Positions 35,779-44,453 of a stretch of DNA of 64,000 bases are shown here, piece after piece; position 1 is the stretch's first letter; the number at the start of each line of letters is the position of its first letter. Source of the DNA: Calidifontibacillus oryziterrae (lineage in GTDB: Bacteria > Bacillota > Bacilli > Bacillales > Bacillaceae_J). The DNA lies in the NCBI RefSeq assembly GCF_000331575.1, contig NZ_KB223527.1, positions 717,842-781,841 on the forward strand, given 5' to 3'. The notes under the pieces are model-generated. The model was not told the DNA's origin and made no database searches. It saw nothing but the letters and a program-made list of their open reading frames with translations. The translations under genes were made by a program, and so were the position numbers.

Positions 35779-36954
35779 ATGAATAAAAGTAAATTAGTAT
35801 TACCCATTACAACGGTCGCAATGGCATTTTCATTTTTAACTTGGTCTGTTATATCTCCATTGGCAAATATGTTTCAGGAAATTTATCATTTAACTGCAAC
35901 AGAAAAAAGTATCCTTGTTGCGATTCCTGTGCTTTTAGGATCAATTATGAGAATTCCACTTGGTATTTATACTGACCGTTACGGTGGTAGGAAACTGTTT
36001 ACGGGTCTATTACTTTTCACAATCATTCCACTCATTGGTGCGGGATTTGCGGATTCGTTTGGAATCCTTTTATTCTGGGCATTTTTTATTGGAATGGCAG
36101 GAACTTCGTTTGCCATTTCAGTTACGTTTGTTTCAAAATTTACACCACCTGAAAAGCAAGGAACAGCTTTAGGTATAAATGCTTTGGGAAACATTGGTAC
36201 AGCCTTAGCCGGGTTTACAATCCCTTCGATTGCAGCATCATTTGGAGTAGAATGGGCATTTTGGGGACTGATAATTCCCACGGTCATTATCGCATTGTCG
36301 ATTTGGTTTGGTACACCTGAAACACCTAAGCCTACGGAAAATAAAACAATATTAGGAGCTTTATCTGTACTAAAGTATGGTCACACATGGACACTGTCCC
36401 TGTTTTATTTCGTTACGTTTGGTGCCTTTGTCGCATTAGGAATTTATTTACCAACATTACTTATCGACTTATACGGATTAACAGCAGTAGATGCCGGCTT
36501 CAGAGCCGCGGTTTTTGTAGTAGTGGCAACAGCAGTCAGACCCATCGGTGGATTCTTAGGCGATAAAATTGGAGCCGGTCGTGTGTTAACATATGTATAT
36601 TTAAGTATTACACTGTTTGCTCTATTAATCGCTTTTACAATGGAAAACATTGCGATTATGACAATAGCATGCTTAATAATTGCCGTCATGGTCGGACTTG
36701 GTAATGGTTCTGTTTTCAAATTAGTTCCACAATTATTTCCAAAAGATACTGGTACTGTAACTGGTATTGTTGGAGCTTGGGGTGGCTTAGGTGGTTTTTT
36801 TCCACCGATCCTAATGGGTATCGTTAAGGATATAACAGGTACCTACATTTTGGGTTTTATCCTTTTATCCGCTATTGCCTTCGTTTGTTTTTTTATTAAC
36901 CGATTGGTTTTTGACCGCCGTAAAAAGCAACAATTAGCAGACAATATAGCATAA
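35779..36954 (+). CDS. narK: Nitrate/nitrite transporter NarK
   Basis: 391 residues, 12 helices, major facilitator fold. Substrate-binding arginines are seen in helix 2 (MRIPLG) and helix 8 (AVRPIGG). The nitrate signature GLGNGSVFKLVPQLFP with TGIVGAWGGLGGFFPP is present. It moves nitrate in or exchanges nitrate and nitrite, feeding the outside-facing or inside reductases. ATG follows GGGGTG. Last gene of the NOR cluster, ending at a strong bidirectional terminator. Confidence 0.93.
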   Translation: MNKSKLVLPITTVAMAFSFLTWSVISPLANMFQEIYHLTATEKSILVAIPVLLGSIMRIPLGIYTDRYGGRKLFTGLLLFTIIPLIGAGFADSFGILLFWAFFIGMAGTSFAISVTFVSKFTPPEKQGTALGINALGNIGTALAGFTIPSIAASFGVEWAFWGLIIPTVIIALSIWFGTPETPKPTENKTILGALSVLKYGHTWTLSLFYFVTFGAFVALGIYLPTLLIDLYGLTAVDAGFRAAVFVVVATAVRPIGGFLGDKIGAGRVLTYVYLSITLFALLIAFTMENIAIMTIACLIIAVMVGLGNGSVFKLVPQLFPKDTGTVTGIVGAWGGLGGFFPPILMGIVKDITGTYILGFILLSAIAFVCFFINRLVFDRRKKQQLADNIA

Positions 36955-37018
36955 AAAAACTCCTAAGTTGAATGCTTGTAGATTTAACCGCCTACAAGTT
37001 AATTCAACAGGAGTTTTT
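36955..37018. terminator. Bidirectional terminator between narK and sodA
   Basis: AAAAACTCCT...TTGAAT...CTTGTAG pairs with CTACAAG...ATTCAA...AGGAGTTTTT, a long stem with small bulges and T-runs on both strands. Confidence 0.85.
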
Positions 37019-37047
37019 CCTTATAAAATCATTTAATATTTAAATTG

Positions 37048-37659
37048 TTATTTCGCCGAATTAAATCTTTTTGTAACCTCTTCCCAATTAACGACATTCC
37101 AAAATGCGCTAATATAATCTGGACGACGGTTTTGATAATTTAAATAGTATGCATGCTCCCATACATCTAGACCTAGGATAGGTGTTTTCCCTTCCATCAA
37201 TGGTGTATCCTGATTAGGAGTACTAGTTACTTCAAGCTGTCCATTATTAACAACTAACCATGCCCAACCTGATCCAAATCTTGTTGCAGCTGCTTTTGCG
37301 AATTCTTCCTTGAACTTATCAAAGCTGCCAAACTTTTGATTGATTGCATCTGCTAAATCACCAGTAGGTTCTCCGCCACCATTAGGGCTCATAACTGTCC
37401 AGAATAAGCTGTGGTTTGCATGACCACCCCCATTGTTTCTAACCGCTGTGCGAACAGCCTCAGGAACTGCATCAAGGTTAGCCATTAAGTCTTCGATAGA
37501 TTTACTCAATAATTCTTCATTTCCTTCAAGAGCAGCATTCAAATTAGTTACGTATGCATTATGGTGTTTCGAATGGTGAATCTCCATTGTTTTTGCATCA
37601 ATATGTGGTTCTAATGCATTGTGTTCATACGGTAAAGATGGTAATTCAAATTTTGTCAT
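37048..37659 (-). CDS. sodA: Superoxide dismutase (Mn/Fe)
   Basis: 203 residues, normal length. Metal ligands: His in EIHHSKHH, His in NHSLFW, Asp and His in [18 protein letters not shown] and the NGGGHANH stretch favour the manganese form usual in Bacillus. Detoxifies superoxide. AAGGAGGAG precedes the ATG. Confidence 0.96.
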   Translation of the reverse strand: MTKFELPSLPYEHNALEPHIDAKTMEIHHSKHHNAYVTNLNAALEGNEELLSKSIEDLMANLDAVPEAVRTAVRNNGGGHANHSLFWTVMSPNGGGEPTGDLADAINQKFGSFDKFKEEFAKAAATRFGSGWAWLVVNNGQLEVTSTPNQDTPLMEGKTPILGLDVWEHAYYLNYQNRRPDYISAFWNVVNWEEVTKRFNSAK

Positions 37660-38077
37660 CTTAAACTCCTCCTTAAATTTATGTAATCTGGAACCCTTGT
37701 TTTACAACATACTATATATTTAAGTTTAAAAAGTTCCTCGATATTTACACTACCATTTTTACCATTCATTTTCAAATAAAAAGCTTAGAGCTAGCGAGAC
37801 AACAAGTTTATTCTATCCATTTTATCTTTTCTCTATGCTATTGAATAGATAACTTTTTTATTTGTGACTGGTTTTGTTGGTCATGGCTTTATTGTCATGG
37901 TTTTGTTGTCATACTTTTATTATCTGATTTCATTGCTTTATTGTCCGGAATTGCCGCTTTATTGTCCGATTTTATTGCTTTATTGTCCGGAATCGCCACT
38001 TTATTGTCCGATTACCTTTTTTTGGAAAAATATAGTTATCCAGTTACTGATTTCACTATTTTTTTAATCTCTAGAAC
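37660..38077. other. Gene-free stretch between sodA and the tRNA operon
   Basis: Holds the sodA upstream region on the left and a 21-bp repeat block on the right (37935-38016, listed separately). Short open frames here translate only the repeat and look non-coding. Confidence 0.6.
37935..38016. repeat. 21-bp imperfect tandem repeat (TTTATTGTCC units)
   Basis: Four units beginning GCTTTATTGTCC (last ACTTTATTGTCC), alternating between CGGAATTGCC-type and CGATTTTATT-type ends, so the true period is 42 bp. More degenerate TTTTGTTGTC copies extend leftwards to about 37882. Confidence 0.75.
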
Positions 38078-38104
38078 AAAAAAACACCGTAAGTGGTGTT
38101 TTTT
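38078..38104 (-). terminator. Terminator of the tRNA operon
   Basis: AAAAAACACC-gtaagt-GGTGTTTTTT, a perfect 10-bp stem immediately after the tRNA-Phe 3' end, with T-run on the minus strand. Confidence 0.9.
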
Positions 38105-38108
38105 GGGA

Positions 38109-38181
<73 letters not shown>

Positions 38182-39470
38182 ATAATAATATTTAACTTAC
38201 AACTTTATACTCCACTTGCAAAACGTCCTCTGTCCCTTCCTCTTCTAGCTTATTCTTTGATGCTTATGCGTCGGGACAACTCGCAGCTGATTCGCTGATG
38301 TGGTGCTCGTTGCTCTACCGACTGAGCTATCGAGCCATAATAATATTTAACTTACAACTTTATACTCCACTTGCAAAACGTCCTCTGTCCCTTCCTCTTC
38401 TAGCTTATTCTTTGATGCTTATGCGTCGGGACAACTCGCAGCTGATTCGCTGATGTGGTGCTCGTTGCTCTACCGACTGAGCTATCGAGCCATAATAATA
38501 TTTAACTTACAACTTTATACTCCACTTGCAAAACGTCCTCTGTCCCTTCCTCTTCTAGCTTATTCTTTGATGCTTATGCGTCGGGACAACTCGCAGCTGA
38601 TTCGCTGATGTGGTGCTCGTTGCTCTACCGACTGAGCTATCGAGCCATAATAATATTTAACTTACAACTTTATACTCCACTTGCAAAACGTCCTCTGTCC
38701 CTTCCTCTTCTAGCTTATTCTTTGATTGCAATGCGTCGGGACAACTCGCAGCTGATTCGCTGATGTGGTGCTCGTTGCTCTACCGACTGAGCTATCGAGC
38801 CATAATAATATTTAACTTACAACTTTATACTCCACTTGCAAAACGTCCTCTGTCCCTTCCTCTTCTAGCTTATTCTTTGATGCTTATGCGTCGGGACAAC
38901 TCGCAGCTGATTCGCTGATGTGGTGCTCGTTGCTCTACCGACTGAGCTATCGAGCCATAATAATATTTAACTTACAACTTTATACTCCACTTGCAAAACG
39001 TCCTCTGTCCCTTCCTCTTCTAGCTTATTCTTTGATGCTTATGCGTCGGGACAACTCGCAGCTGATTCGCTGATGTGGTGCTCGTTGCTCTACCGACTGA
39101 GCTATCGAGCCATAATAATATTTAACTTACAACTTTATACTCCACTTGCAAAACGTCCTCTGTCCCTTCCTCTTCTAGCTTATTCTTTGATGCTTATGCG
39201 TCGGGACAACTCGCAGCTGATTCGCTGATGTGGTGCTCGTTGCTCTACCGACTGAGCTATCGAGCCATAATAATATTTAACTTACAACTTTATACTCCAC
39301 TTGCAAAACGTCCTCTGTCCCTTCCTCTTCTAGCTTATTCTTTGATGCTTATGCGTCGGGACAACTCGCAGCTGATTCGCTGATGTGGTGCTCGTTGCTC
39401 TACCGACTGAGCTATCGAGCCATAATAATATTTAACTTACAACTTTATACTCCACTTGCAAAACGTCCTC
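38182..39470 (-). repeat. 155-bp tandem repeat, eight units, each with the 5' half of tRNA-Phe
   Basis: The block that starts with TACCGACTGAGCTATCGAGCC recurs at 38161 (true tRNA-Phe), 38316, 38471, 38626, 38781, 38936, 39091, 39246 and 39401, always 155 bp apart. Read on the minus strand, each unit has the tRNA-Phe acceptor strand plus D-arm (26 bases, identical), then about 80 bases of unrelated sequence starting ACGAGCACCACATC, then the tRNA-Phe 5' flank. The last unit runs into the tRNA-Ile2 flank at about 39470. Units are nearly identical; the one with positions 38725-38733 differs locally. Transcribed, if at all, within the tRNA operon. Confidence 0.95.
38301..38336 (-). other. Truncated tRNA-Phe copy (first of eight) able to form an ACCA-ended minihelix
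   Basis: On the minus strand GCTCG of the acceptor pairs with CGAGC placed right after the D-arm (stem GCTC/GAGC), and CGAGC is followed by ACCA. The same element recurs every 155 bp at 38456, 38611, 38766, 38921, 39076, 39231 and 39386. It lacks anticodon and T arms, so it cannot be a working tRNA. Confidence 0.7.
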
Positions 39471-39483
39471 CGATAATTATAAA

Positions 39484-39560
39484 TGGTGGACCCTGCAGGA
39501 CTCGAACCTGCGACCGATCGGTTATGAGCCGATAGCTCTAACCAGCTGAGCTAAGGGTCC
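39484..39560 (-). tRNA. trnI: tRNA-Ile2 (CAT, lysidine type)
   Basis: 77 nt including encoded CCA. Acceptor GGACCCT..GGGTCC, anticodon loop CTCATAA. The sequence start GGACCCTTAGCTCAG resembles Bacillus tRNA-Ile(CAU) rather than initiator (CGCGGGG start) or elongator Met (GGCGGTG start), so the C is expected to be modified to lysidine by TilS. Confidence 0.85.
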
Positions 39561-39581
39561 TTATTAAGTATTTTAAATGGA

Positions 39582-39658
39582 TGGGGCGACTGATGGGAAT
39601 CGAACCCACGAATGCCGGAGCCACAATCCGGTGCGTTAACCACTTCGCCACAGTCGCC
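39582..39658 (-). tRNA. trnH: tRNA-His (GTG)
   Basis: 77 nt with the extra G(-1) paired to C73 and an encoded CCA. Anticodon loop TTGTGGC. GTGGCGAAGTGGTTAACGC D-region is typical of tRNA-His. Confidence 0.95.
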
Positions 39659-39677
39659 AAAAAGTGATTATTAAAAA

Positions 39678-39751
39678 TAGCGGCGGAGGGAATCGAACCC
39701 ACGACCTCACGGGTATGAACCGTACGCTCTAGCCAGCTGAGCTACACCGCC
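39678..39751 (-). tRNA. trnM: tRNA-Met (CAT, elongator)
   Basis: 74 nt, CCA not encoded. GGCGGTG acceptor with a G1-T72 pair, anticodon loop TTCATAC, as in B. subtilis elongator tRNA-Met. One T-stem position (GTGGG against CCCTC) is mismatched. Confidence 0.92.
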
Positions 39752-39756
39752 GTATG

Positions 39757-39831
39757 TGGCTCCACAGGCAGGATTCGAACCTGCGACCGATCGGTTAACA
39801 GCCGATAGCTCTACCACTGAGCTACTGTGGA
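39757..39831 (-). tRNA. trnN: tRNA-Asn (GTT)
   Basis: 75 nt including encoded CCA. Acceptor TCCACAG/CTGTGGA, discriminator G, anticodon loop CTGTTAA. First gene of the operon, behind a consensus promoter. Confidence 0.95.
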
Positions 39832-39854
39832 ATAAATCATTAGCGACATTTTTT

Positions 39855-39883
39855 AATATAACAAATATCAAGTTGAATGTCAA
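39855..39883 (-). promoter_or_regulatory. SigA promoter of the tRNA operon
   Basis: Minus strand TTGACA (39883-39878), 17-bp spacer, TATATT (39860-39855). About 24 bp before tRNA-Asn. It would drive Asn-Met-His-Ile2-array-Phe as one transcript. Confidence 0.9.
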
Positions 39884-40041
39884 TATTCCTCTTACAGGTT
39901 TTATACTATAATCGTAGTTTGAAAATATCACACAACTTCTTAATTATATATCAGAATGTATTTTTTTAAAATGTAAATATTGCATCTTAGAAAATAACTG
40001 TATAATAGTAGTAGTTCAAGAAAGGACGTGAAATTGTAACG

Positions 40042-40824
40042 ATGAATATATTTAAACAATTCACCAAAAGCCTATATTCACCTAAAGATATGGCCTTATT
40101 TCGCTATCAAGGAATAGGTAAAACAATTGGTTTTGTATTCTTACTAATGTTTATATCAAGCTTAATTATTAGTATTTCTCTTGGAAATAGCTTTTTGAAT
40201 TTCGCCAGTCTTGCTCAAGAAAAGTTTGCCACAGACATACCAGACTTTGTACTTTCTGATGGTACACTTCAAGCCGATATAAATAAGCCAATTATAAATG
40301 AAAATAGCGATTTCACTTTTATATTTGATACTACAGGGCAAATAACAATAAACGATGTATCCAAGTATCAAAATGCACTAGCGTTACTTAAAAAAGAAAT
40401 GATTATCGCAAGTGAATCGCAACAACCGCAACAGATTCCTTATTCTACACTTGGTGATTTAAAAATTTCTAAAGAAGATGTAACAAGCTTTGTTAATTCT
40501 CTTGATACAATCATTTTAGTTTTTCTTCCTATAGCATTTATTTTTTTATACTTATTCACTGCGTTTATGAAATTTATCGGAATCTCTTTTCTAGCTGTCA
40601 TCGGATTAATTTTATCTACACAAACAAATCGAAAGCTACAATACCGTAATTTATGGATTTTATCTGCCTATGCAGTAGCGATCCCAACAATCTTTTTTGC
40701 CATAATTGATGCATTAAAAATTTTTATTCCATTTTCTTTTTTACTATATTGGTTAACAGCCACGATAGTTTTATACTTAATAATTAAAGAAATTCCAAAA
40801 CCTAAATCCCAAGATATAGCATAA
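40042..40824 (+). CDS. yqgB: DUF1189 family membrane protein (YqgB-like)
   Basis: 260 residues. One helix near residues 28-48, a large extracytoplasmic domain (about 55-155), then four helices at the C-terminus. Start MNIFKQFTKSLYSPKDMALFRYQGIGKTI is the DUF1189 signature and corresponds to B. subtilis YqgB, close to sodA. It resembles maltodextrin-permease-like proteins only in topology. Function unknown. A TATAAT lies just upstream. Confidence 0.8.
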   Translation: MNIFKQFTKSLYSPKDMALFRYQGIGKTIGFVFLLMFISSLIISISLGNSFLNFASLAQEKFATDIPDFVLSDGTLQADINKPIINENSDFTFIFDTTGQITINDVSKYQNALALLKKEMIIASESQQPQQIPYSTLGDLKISKEDVTSFVNSLDTIILVFLPIAFIFLYLFTAFMKFIGISFLAVIGLILSTQTNRKLQYRNLWILSAYAVAIPTIFFAIIDALKIFIPFSFLLYWLTATIVLYLIIKEIPKPKSQDIA

Positions 40825-40826
40825 TA

Positions 40827-40852
40827 AGCGGCTTATGGCTGCTGTTTTTTTT
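40827..40852 (+). terminator. Terminator after yqgB
   Basis: GCGGC-ttatg-GCTGC stem (one G-T pair) followed by eight T. Confidence 0.75.
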
Positions 40853-40961
40853 ATAGAGTTTATTGAAATCTATCATAATCACCCAAAGACAAGCATATGA
40901 TCTTTACTAATATCAACAACAAGGTTTAACAAAGCTAAAATATTTAAAATGGGTGAAAAAA

Positions 40962-41354
40962 ATGAGAAAATTAATCGGTACTCTAGTATTCCTTTTTGTT
41001 CTATATGTTGTGTATTATGACTTAAGTCAAGGAACATTAACAAATCCAACATCTGTTGTTTTAGTCGGAACCAATAATAGCGACCAAACTGAAGTGGATG
41101 AACCAATTCAAAAAGAGCTTGAAACTAGTTATAAAAGTGAGCCTCGTGAGCTTGAGCCTGAACTCTATTTTCAAGAAGTGAAAGTAACCGCTGGACAAAC
41201 GGTCCTATCAGTCGTTGAACAAATGCACAATGGCCCAATTCCCGTTTCAATTTCTCAATTAGTTGCTGATTTCCAACTACTTAACCCAAATGTAGAACCA
41301 GAAAAGATTCAAATTGGTAAAGTTTATAAATTCCCTGTATATAATGAAGAGTAA
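40962..41354 (+). CDS. yqfZ: Membrane-anchored LysM-like protein (YqfZ position)
   Basis: About 130 residues. N-terminal membrane helix (LIGTLVFLFVLYVVYYDL), an acidic linker, then a C-terminal LysM-like fold (VTAGQTVLSVVEQM... LNPNVEPEKIQIGKVYKFPVY) that probably binds peptidoglycan. Located directly upstream of ispG as yqfZ in B. subtilis. ATG at 40962 with GGGTG upstream; a GTG at 40953 is less likely. Gene symbol by position. Confidence 0.7.
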   Translation: MRKLIGTLVFLFVLYVVYYDLSQGTLTNPTSVVLVGTNNSDQTEVDEPIQKELETSYKSEPRELEPELYFQEVKVTAGQTVLSVVEQMHNGPIPVSISQLVADFQLLNPNVEPEKIQIGKVYKFPVYNEE

Positions 41355-41463
41355 TCCCTGCTCCTTCCTTAAATCTAAACCGTAGGATTATTTTTACTTG
41401 TCATTTTTTTTATTACATTGATACAATGAGGTAGTGTATACAAAAAATGAAGGAGCGATTCAT

Positions 41464-42555
41464 GTGCATGGTGAAATAACACATCGTACAAAAACTCGTC
41501 CTATTAAAGTAGGAAATTTAACAATTGGCGGTAATAATGAAGTAGTTATTCAAAGTATGACAACGACAAAGACACACGATGTTGAAGCTACAGTTGCTCA
41601 AATTAAACGTTTAGAAGAAGCTGGCTGTCAAATTGTTCGGGTTGCATGCCCAGATGAAAGGGCTGCAAATGCGATTCCTCATATAAAGAAGCAAATCAAT
41701 ATTCCCTTAGTTGTGGATATTCATTTTGACTACCGACTTGCATTAAAAGCAATTGAGGGCGGAGCGGATAAAATTCGCATTAATCCAGGAAATATTGGAA
41801 AACGCGAAAAGGTTGAAGCTGTTGTAAAAGCGGCTAAAGAAAAAGGAGTCCCAATTCGCATTGGCGTCAATGCAGGCTCTTTAGAAAAAAGGATACTAGA
41901 TAAATATGGGTATCCAACAGCTGATGGTATGGTTGAAAGTGCTCTGCACCACATTAAAATATTAGAGGATCTTGATTTCCATAATATTATTGTTTCTTTG
42001 AAAGCTTCTGATGTTAACTTAGCAATTGAAGCTTACGAAAAAGCTTCTAAAGCTTTTGACTATCCTTTACATTTAGGAATTACTGAATCAGGCACATTAT
42101 TTGCAGGGACAGTAAAAAGCGCTGCCGGATTAGGAGCCATTTTAAGCAAAGGCATTGGTAATACAATTCGTATTTCTTTAAGTGCAGACCCAGTTGAAGA
42201 AGTAAAAGTTGCTAGAGAATTGTTAAAATCATTTGGGCTTGCAGCAAATGCAGCAACCTTAATCTCTTGTCCAACCTGTGGGCGTATTGAAATTGACTTA
42301 ATCAGCGTAGCAAATGAAATTGAAGATTATATCTCTGCAATTAAAGCACCAATTAAAGTAGCTGTTTTAGGTTGTGCGGTAAATGGTCCGGGAGAAGCTA
42401 GGGAAGCCGATATCGGTATTGCAGGAGCTCGGGGTGAAGGACTATTGTTCCGGCATGGGGAAATCGTCCGAAAAGTTCCGGAAAACATTTTGGTTGATGA
42501 GTTAAAAAAGGAAATCGACATACTTGCAGAAGAGTATGCTATGAAACAAAAATAA
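41464..42555 (+). CDS. ispG: 4-hydroxy-3-methylbut-2-enyl diphosphate synthase (flavodoxin) IspG
   Basis: Iron-sulfur enzyme of the MEP isoprenoid pathway, converting MEcPP to HMBPP. 363 residues. [4Fe-4S] ligands are in SCPTCGR and [10 protein letters not shown]. Nearly identical in style to B. subtilis IspG ([28 protein letters not shown]). The start is a GTG at 41464 with AAGGAG eight bases before it; the frame is open further upstream but without a site. The partner enzyme IspH is in the same window. Confidence 0.96.
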   Translation: MHGEITHRTKTRPIKVGNLTIGGNNEVVIQSMTTTKTHDVEATVAQIKRLEEAGCQIVRVACPDERAANAIPHIKKQINIPLVVDIHFDYRLALKAIEGGADKIRINPGNIGKREKVEAVVKAAKEKGVPIRIGVNAGSLEKRILDKYGYPTADGMVESALHHIKILEDLDFHNIIVSLKASDVNLAIEAYEKASKAFDYPLHLGITESGTLFAGTVKSAAGLGAILSKGIGNTIRISLSADPVEEVKVARELLKSFGLAANAATLISCPTCGRIEIDLISVANEIEDYISAIKAPIKVAVLGCAVNGPGEAREADIGIAGARGEGLLFRHGEIVRKVPENILVDELKKEIDILAEEYAMKQK

Positions 42556-42572
42556 TTGAAACAAAAATAATT
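42543..42572. repeat. 15-bp tandem duplication over the ispG stop
   Basis: GAAACAAAAATAATT occurs twice in direct succession; the first copy contains the ispG stop codon. Confidence 0.85.
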
Positions 42573-42654
42573 GATATTTCGCCTTAATCTGAAAATAAAG
42601 ACTATATATATTTCAATATTTAATACAGAAGTGCATAACTATAACATTTTAGAA

Positions 42655-42690
42655 AAAAGAGCTTGTCCACAACTTAGGACAAGCTCTTTG
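42655..42690. terminator. Bidirectional terminator between ispG and yqfX
   Basis: GAGCTTGTCC/GGACAAGCTC perfect stem flanked by A- and T-runs. Confidence 0.88.
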
Positions 42691-42706
42691 TATTTTGTAA
42701 AAAATT

Positions 42707-43042
42707 TTAATAATAAAACGGTCTAACAAACAAGGCAATCAGCATTGATACTGCACCAATACCAATAGCCCAACTACCAAGACCGGTTGCTCCTCTACGG
42801 CGTGCGATAAACCCTACGATGATCCCAGCAGCCCCCATTAGAACAGGCGCGAAAAATAGTGACAACAAGGAAAGCGCAAGCGCAATTGCCCCCATTCCTG
42901 CTCCACCTGTTACTTCTTCAGTTGCTCTGTCTAATCTTGGAGCAACCTCAGCGGCTGTTTCTTCCATAAAATTGTTATCGTCTTGTCGTTCGCTTTTTTC
43001 TTGAAATTCATTTTTTTTATCGTTAAACATTTCTTCTGCCAT
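42707..43042 (-). CDS. yqfX: DUF4190-type membrane protein YqfX
   Basis: 111 residues: an acidic, soluble N-terminal half (to about 45), then two membrane helices (GAIALALSLLSLFFAPVLMGAAGIIVGF and SWAIGIGAVSMLIALFV) separated by a basic RRRGATG loop. Matches the YqfX family next to ispG. Function unknown. Confidence 0.75.
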   Translation of the reverse strand: MAEEMFNDKKNEFQEKSERQDDNNFMEETAAEVAPRLDRATEEVTGGAGMGAIALALSLLSLFFAPVLMGAAGIIVGFIARRRGATGLGSWAIGIGAVSMLIALFVRPFYY

Positions 43043-43214
43043 TCAATATCCCTCGCTTTCCTAAATTGAGGAGCATTTATATTATTGGCATAAAAAGCGA
43101 TGAACATTTATGACAAAGTTTATCAATTTTGGGTTGCAAAATACTTTTGACCATAAAACAAAATACTTCATATGATAGTAATGTGCTTATTACCATCAGG
43201 AGGTTTTAATAAAA

Positions 43215-43481
43215 ATGAATCCTTTTATTCAACAAATGATTAATCAAAAAATAAATACAATTACTGTTAATGAGTTAATCAAACACGGACGGACGTATAA
43301 TATAATCCTTACTCCAAATGATGCATCAAAAATCATTAAAATATTAAAAACAGAACCCTATATAGATATTCAGGACGATGAACAACATAAAAGACTTATC
43401 AAAAAAATAGGTAAGGACGTAAGTCTAGATGTTGCCAAAAAAGCAAATGAACTTTTAAACCAATTTAAGAAAATGATGTAA
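43215..43481 (+). CDS. yqfT: DUF2624 family protein YqfT
   Basis: 88 residues, soluble and helical, basic at the C-terminus. The sequence (ITVNELIKHGRTYNIILTPNDASKIIKILK) matches the DUF2624/YqfT family found next to nfo. Function unknown. AGGAGG precedes the ATG. Confidence 0.8.
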   Translation: MNPFIQQMINQKINTITVNELIKHGRTYNIILTPNDASKIIKILKTEPYIDIQDDEQHKRLIKKIGKDVSLDVAKKANELLNQFKKMM

Positions 43482-43516
43482 GGTTCTCATGTTTGATGAT
43501 GTAAGAAGTGAGAACC
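43482..43516. terminator. Terminator between yqfT and nfo
   Basis: GGTTCTCA/TGAGAACC stem between convergent genes, followed by CTTTG on the plus strand; T-run on either side is short. Confidence 0.6.
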
Positions 43517-43530
43517 CTTTGTCTCTTAAT

Positions 43531-44424
43531 TTATTGTTTTTTTATTTTTTCTAATAAGTCTGGTACAAAATTCTCTTGTCTTAGCATTTCAATTTCATAT
43601 CTATATGGTGGCTTTTGATTCTTTTTATCGTCGCCAACATAAGGAGTTTCAAGAATTTTTGGTATATCTTTTAATTGTGGATGGTGTACAATTTTGCATA
43701 AAGCCTCAAATCCAATTTTCCCAAAACCAATATTTTCATGGCGGTCTTTTCGGGCACCCCGCTCATTTTTACTATCATTAATGTGAAGAACCTTTAACCG
43801 GTCAATGCCAATAATCCGATCAAATTGCTCTAACACACCATCAAAATCATTAATTATGTCGTAGCCTGCATCATGTGTATGGCATGTATCAAAGCAAATA
43901 GAAAGCCTTTCATTCAGCCTCACACCATCAATTATTTGTGCAAGCTCCTCAAAGGAACGGCCGCATTCTGAGCCTTTTCCAGCCATGGTTTCTAATGCTA
44001 TGCTTACATTTTGATCTTTTGTAAGAACTTCATTTAGCCCTTCAATTATTTTTTCAATACCTTTTTCTGGCCCCGCTCCAACATGCGCTCCAGGATGGAG
44101 AACAATTTGTTTTGCACCAAGCGCCTCGGTTCGTTCAATTTCTGAGCGCAAAAAGTTTACCCCAAGCTCAAATGTTTCATTTTTTTCAGAATTGCCAATG
44201 TTAATAATATAAGGAGCATGAACAACTATTTGTTCAATACCATTTTCTTTCATATGCTTTAAACCTGCTTCAATGTTTAATTCTTCAATTGGTTTTCTCC
44301 TAGTGTTTTGTGGAGCACCTGTATAAATCATAAAAGTATTAGCTCCATAGGATGCTGCTTCTTCACTTGCCGAAAGTAACATGTTTTTTCCGCTCATTGA
44401 TACATGAGAGCCAATTTTAATCAT
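43531..44424 (-). CDS. nfo: Endonuclease IV
   Basis: AP endonuclease of base excision repair. 297 residues, TIM-barrel with three zinc ions. Visible metal-site motifs: [53 protein letters not shown] and [22 protein letters not shown]. Corresponds to B. subtilis YqfS/Nfo. Confidence 0.95.
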   Translation of the reverse strand: MIKIGSHVSMSGKNMLLSASEEAASYGANTFMIYTGAPQNTRRKPIEELNIEAGLKHMKENGIEQIVVHAPYIINIGNSEKNETFELGVNFLRSEIERTEALGAKQIVLHPGAHVGAGPEKGIEKIIEGLNEVLTKDQNVSIALETMAGKGSECGRSFEELAQIIDGVRLNERLSICFDTCHTHDAGYDIINDFDGVLEQFDRIIGIDRLKVLHINDSKNERGARKDRHENIGFGKIGFEALCKIVHHPQLKDIPKILETPYVGDDKKNQKPPYRYEIEMLRQENFVPDLLEKIKKQ

Positions 44425-44453
44425 AATTCTCCCCCCAAAATCCTATCCTAATT

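Noticed and set aside
38182..39470. CRISPR array
   Set aside because: The unit is one uniform 155-bp repeat with no unique spacers and no cas genes nearby; it is a plain tandem repeat with tRNA sequence.
39707..39931. 74-codon open frame over the tRNA genes
   Set aside because: It reads through tRNA-Asn and part of tRNA-Met on the same strand; the tRNA folds explain the sequence.
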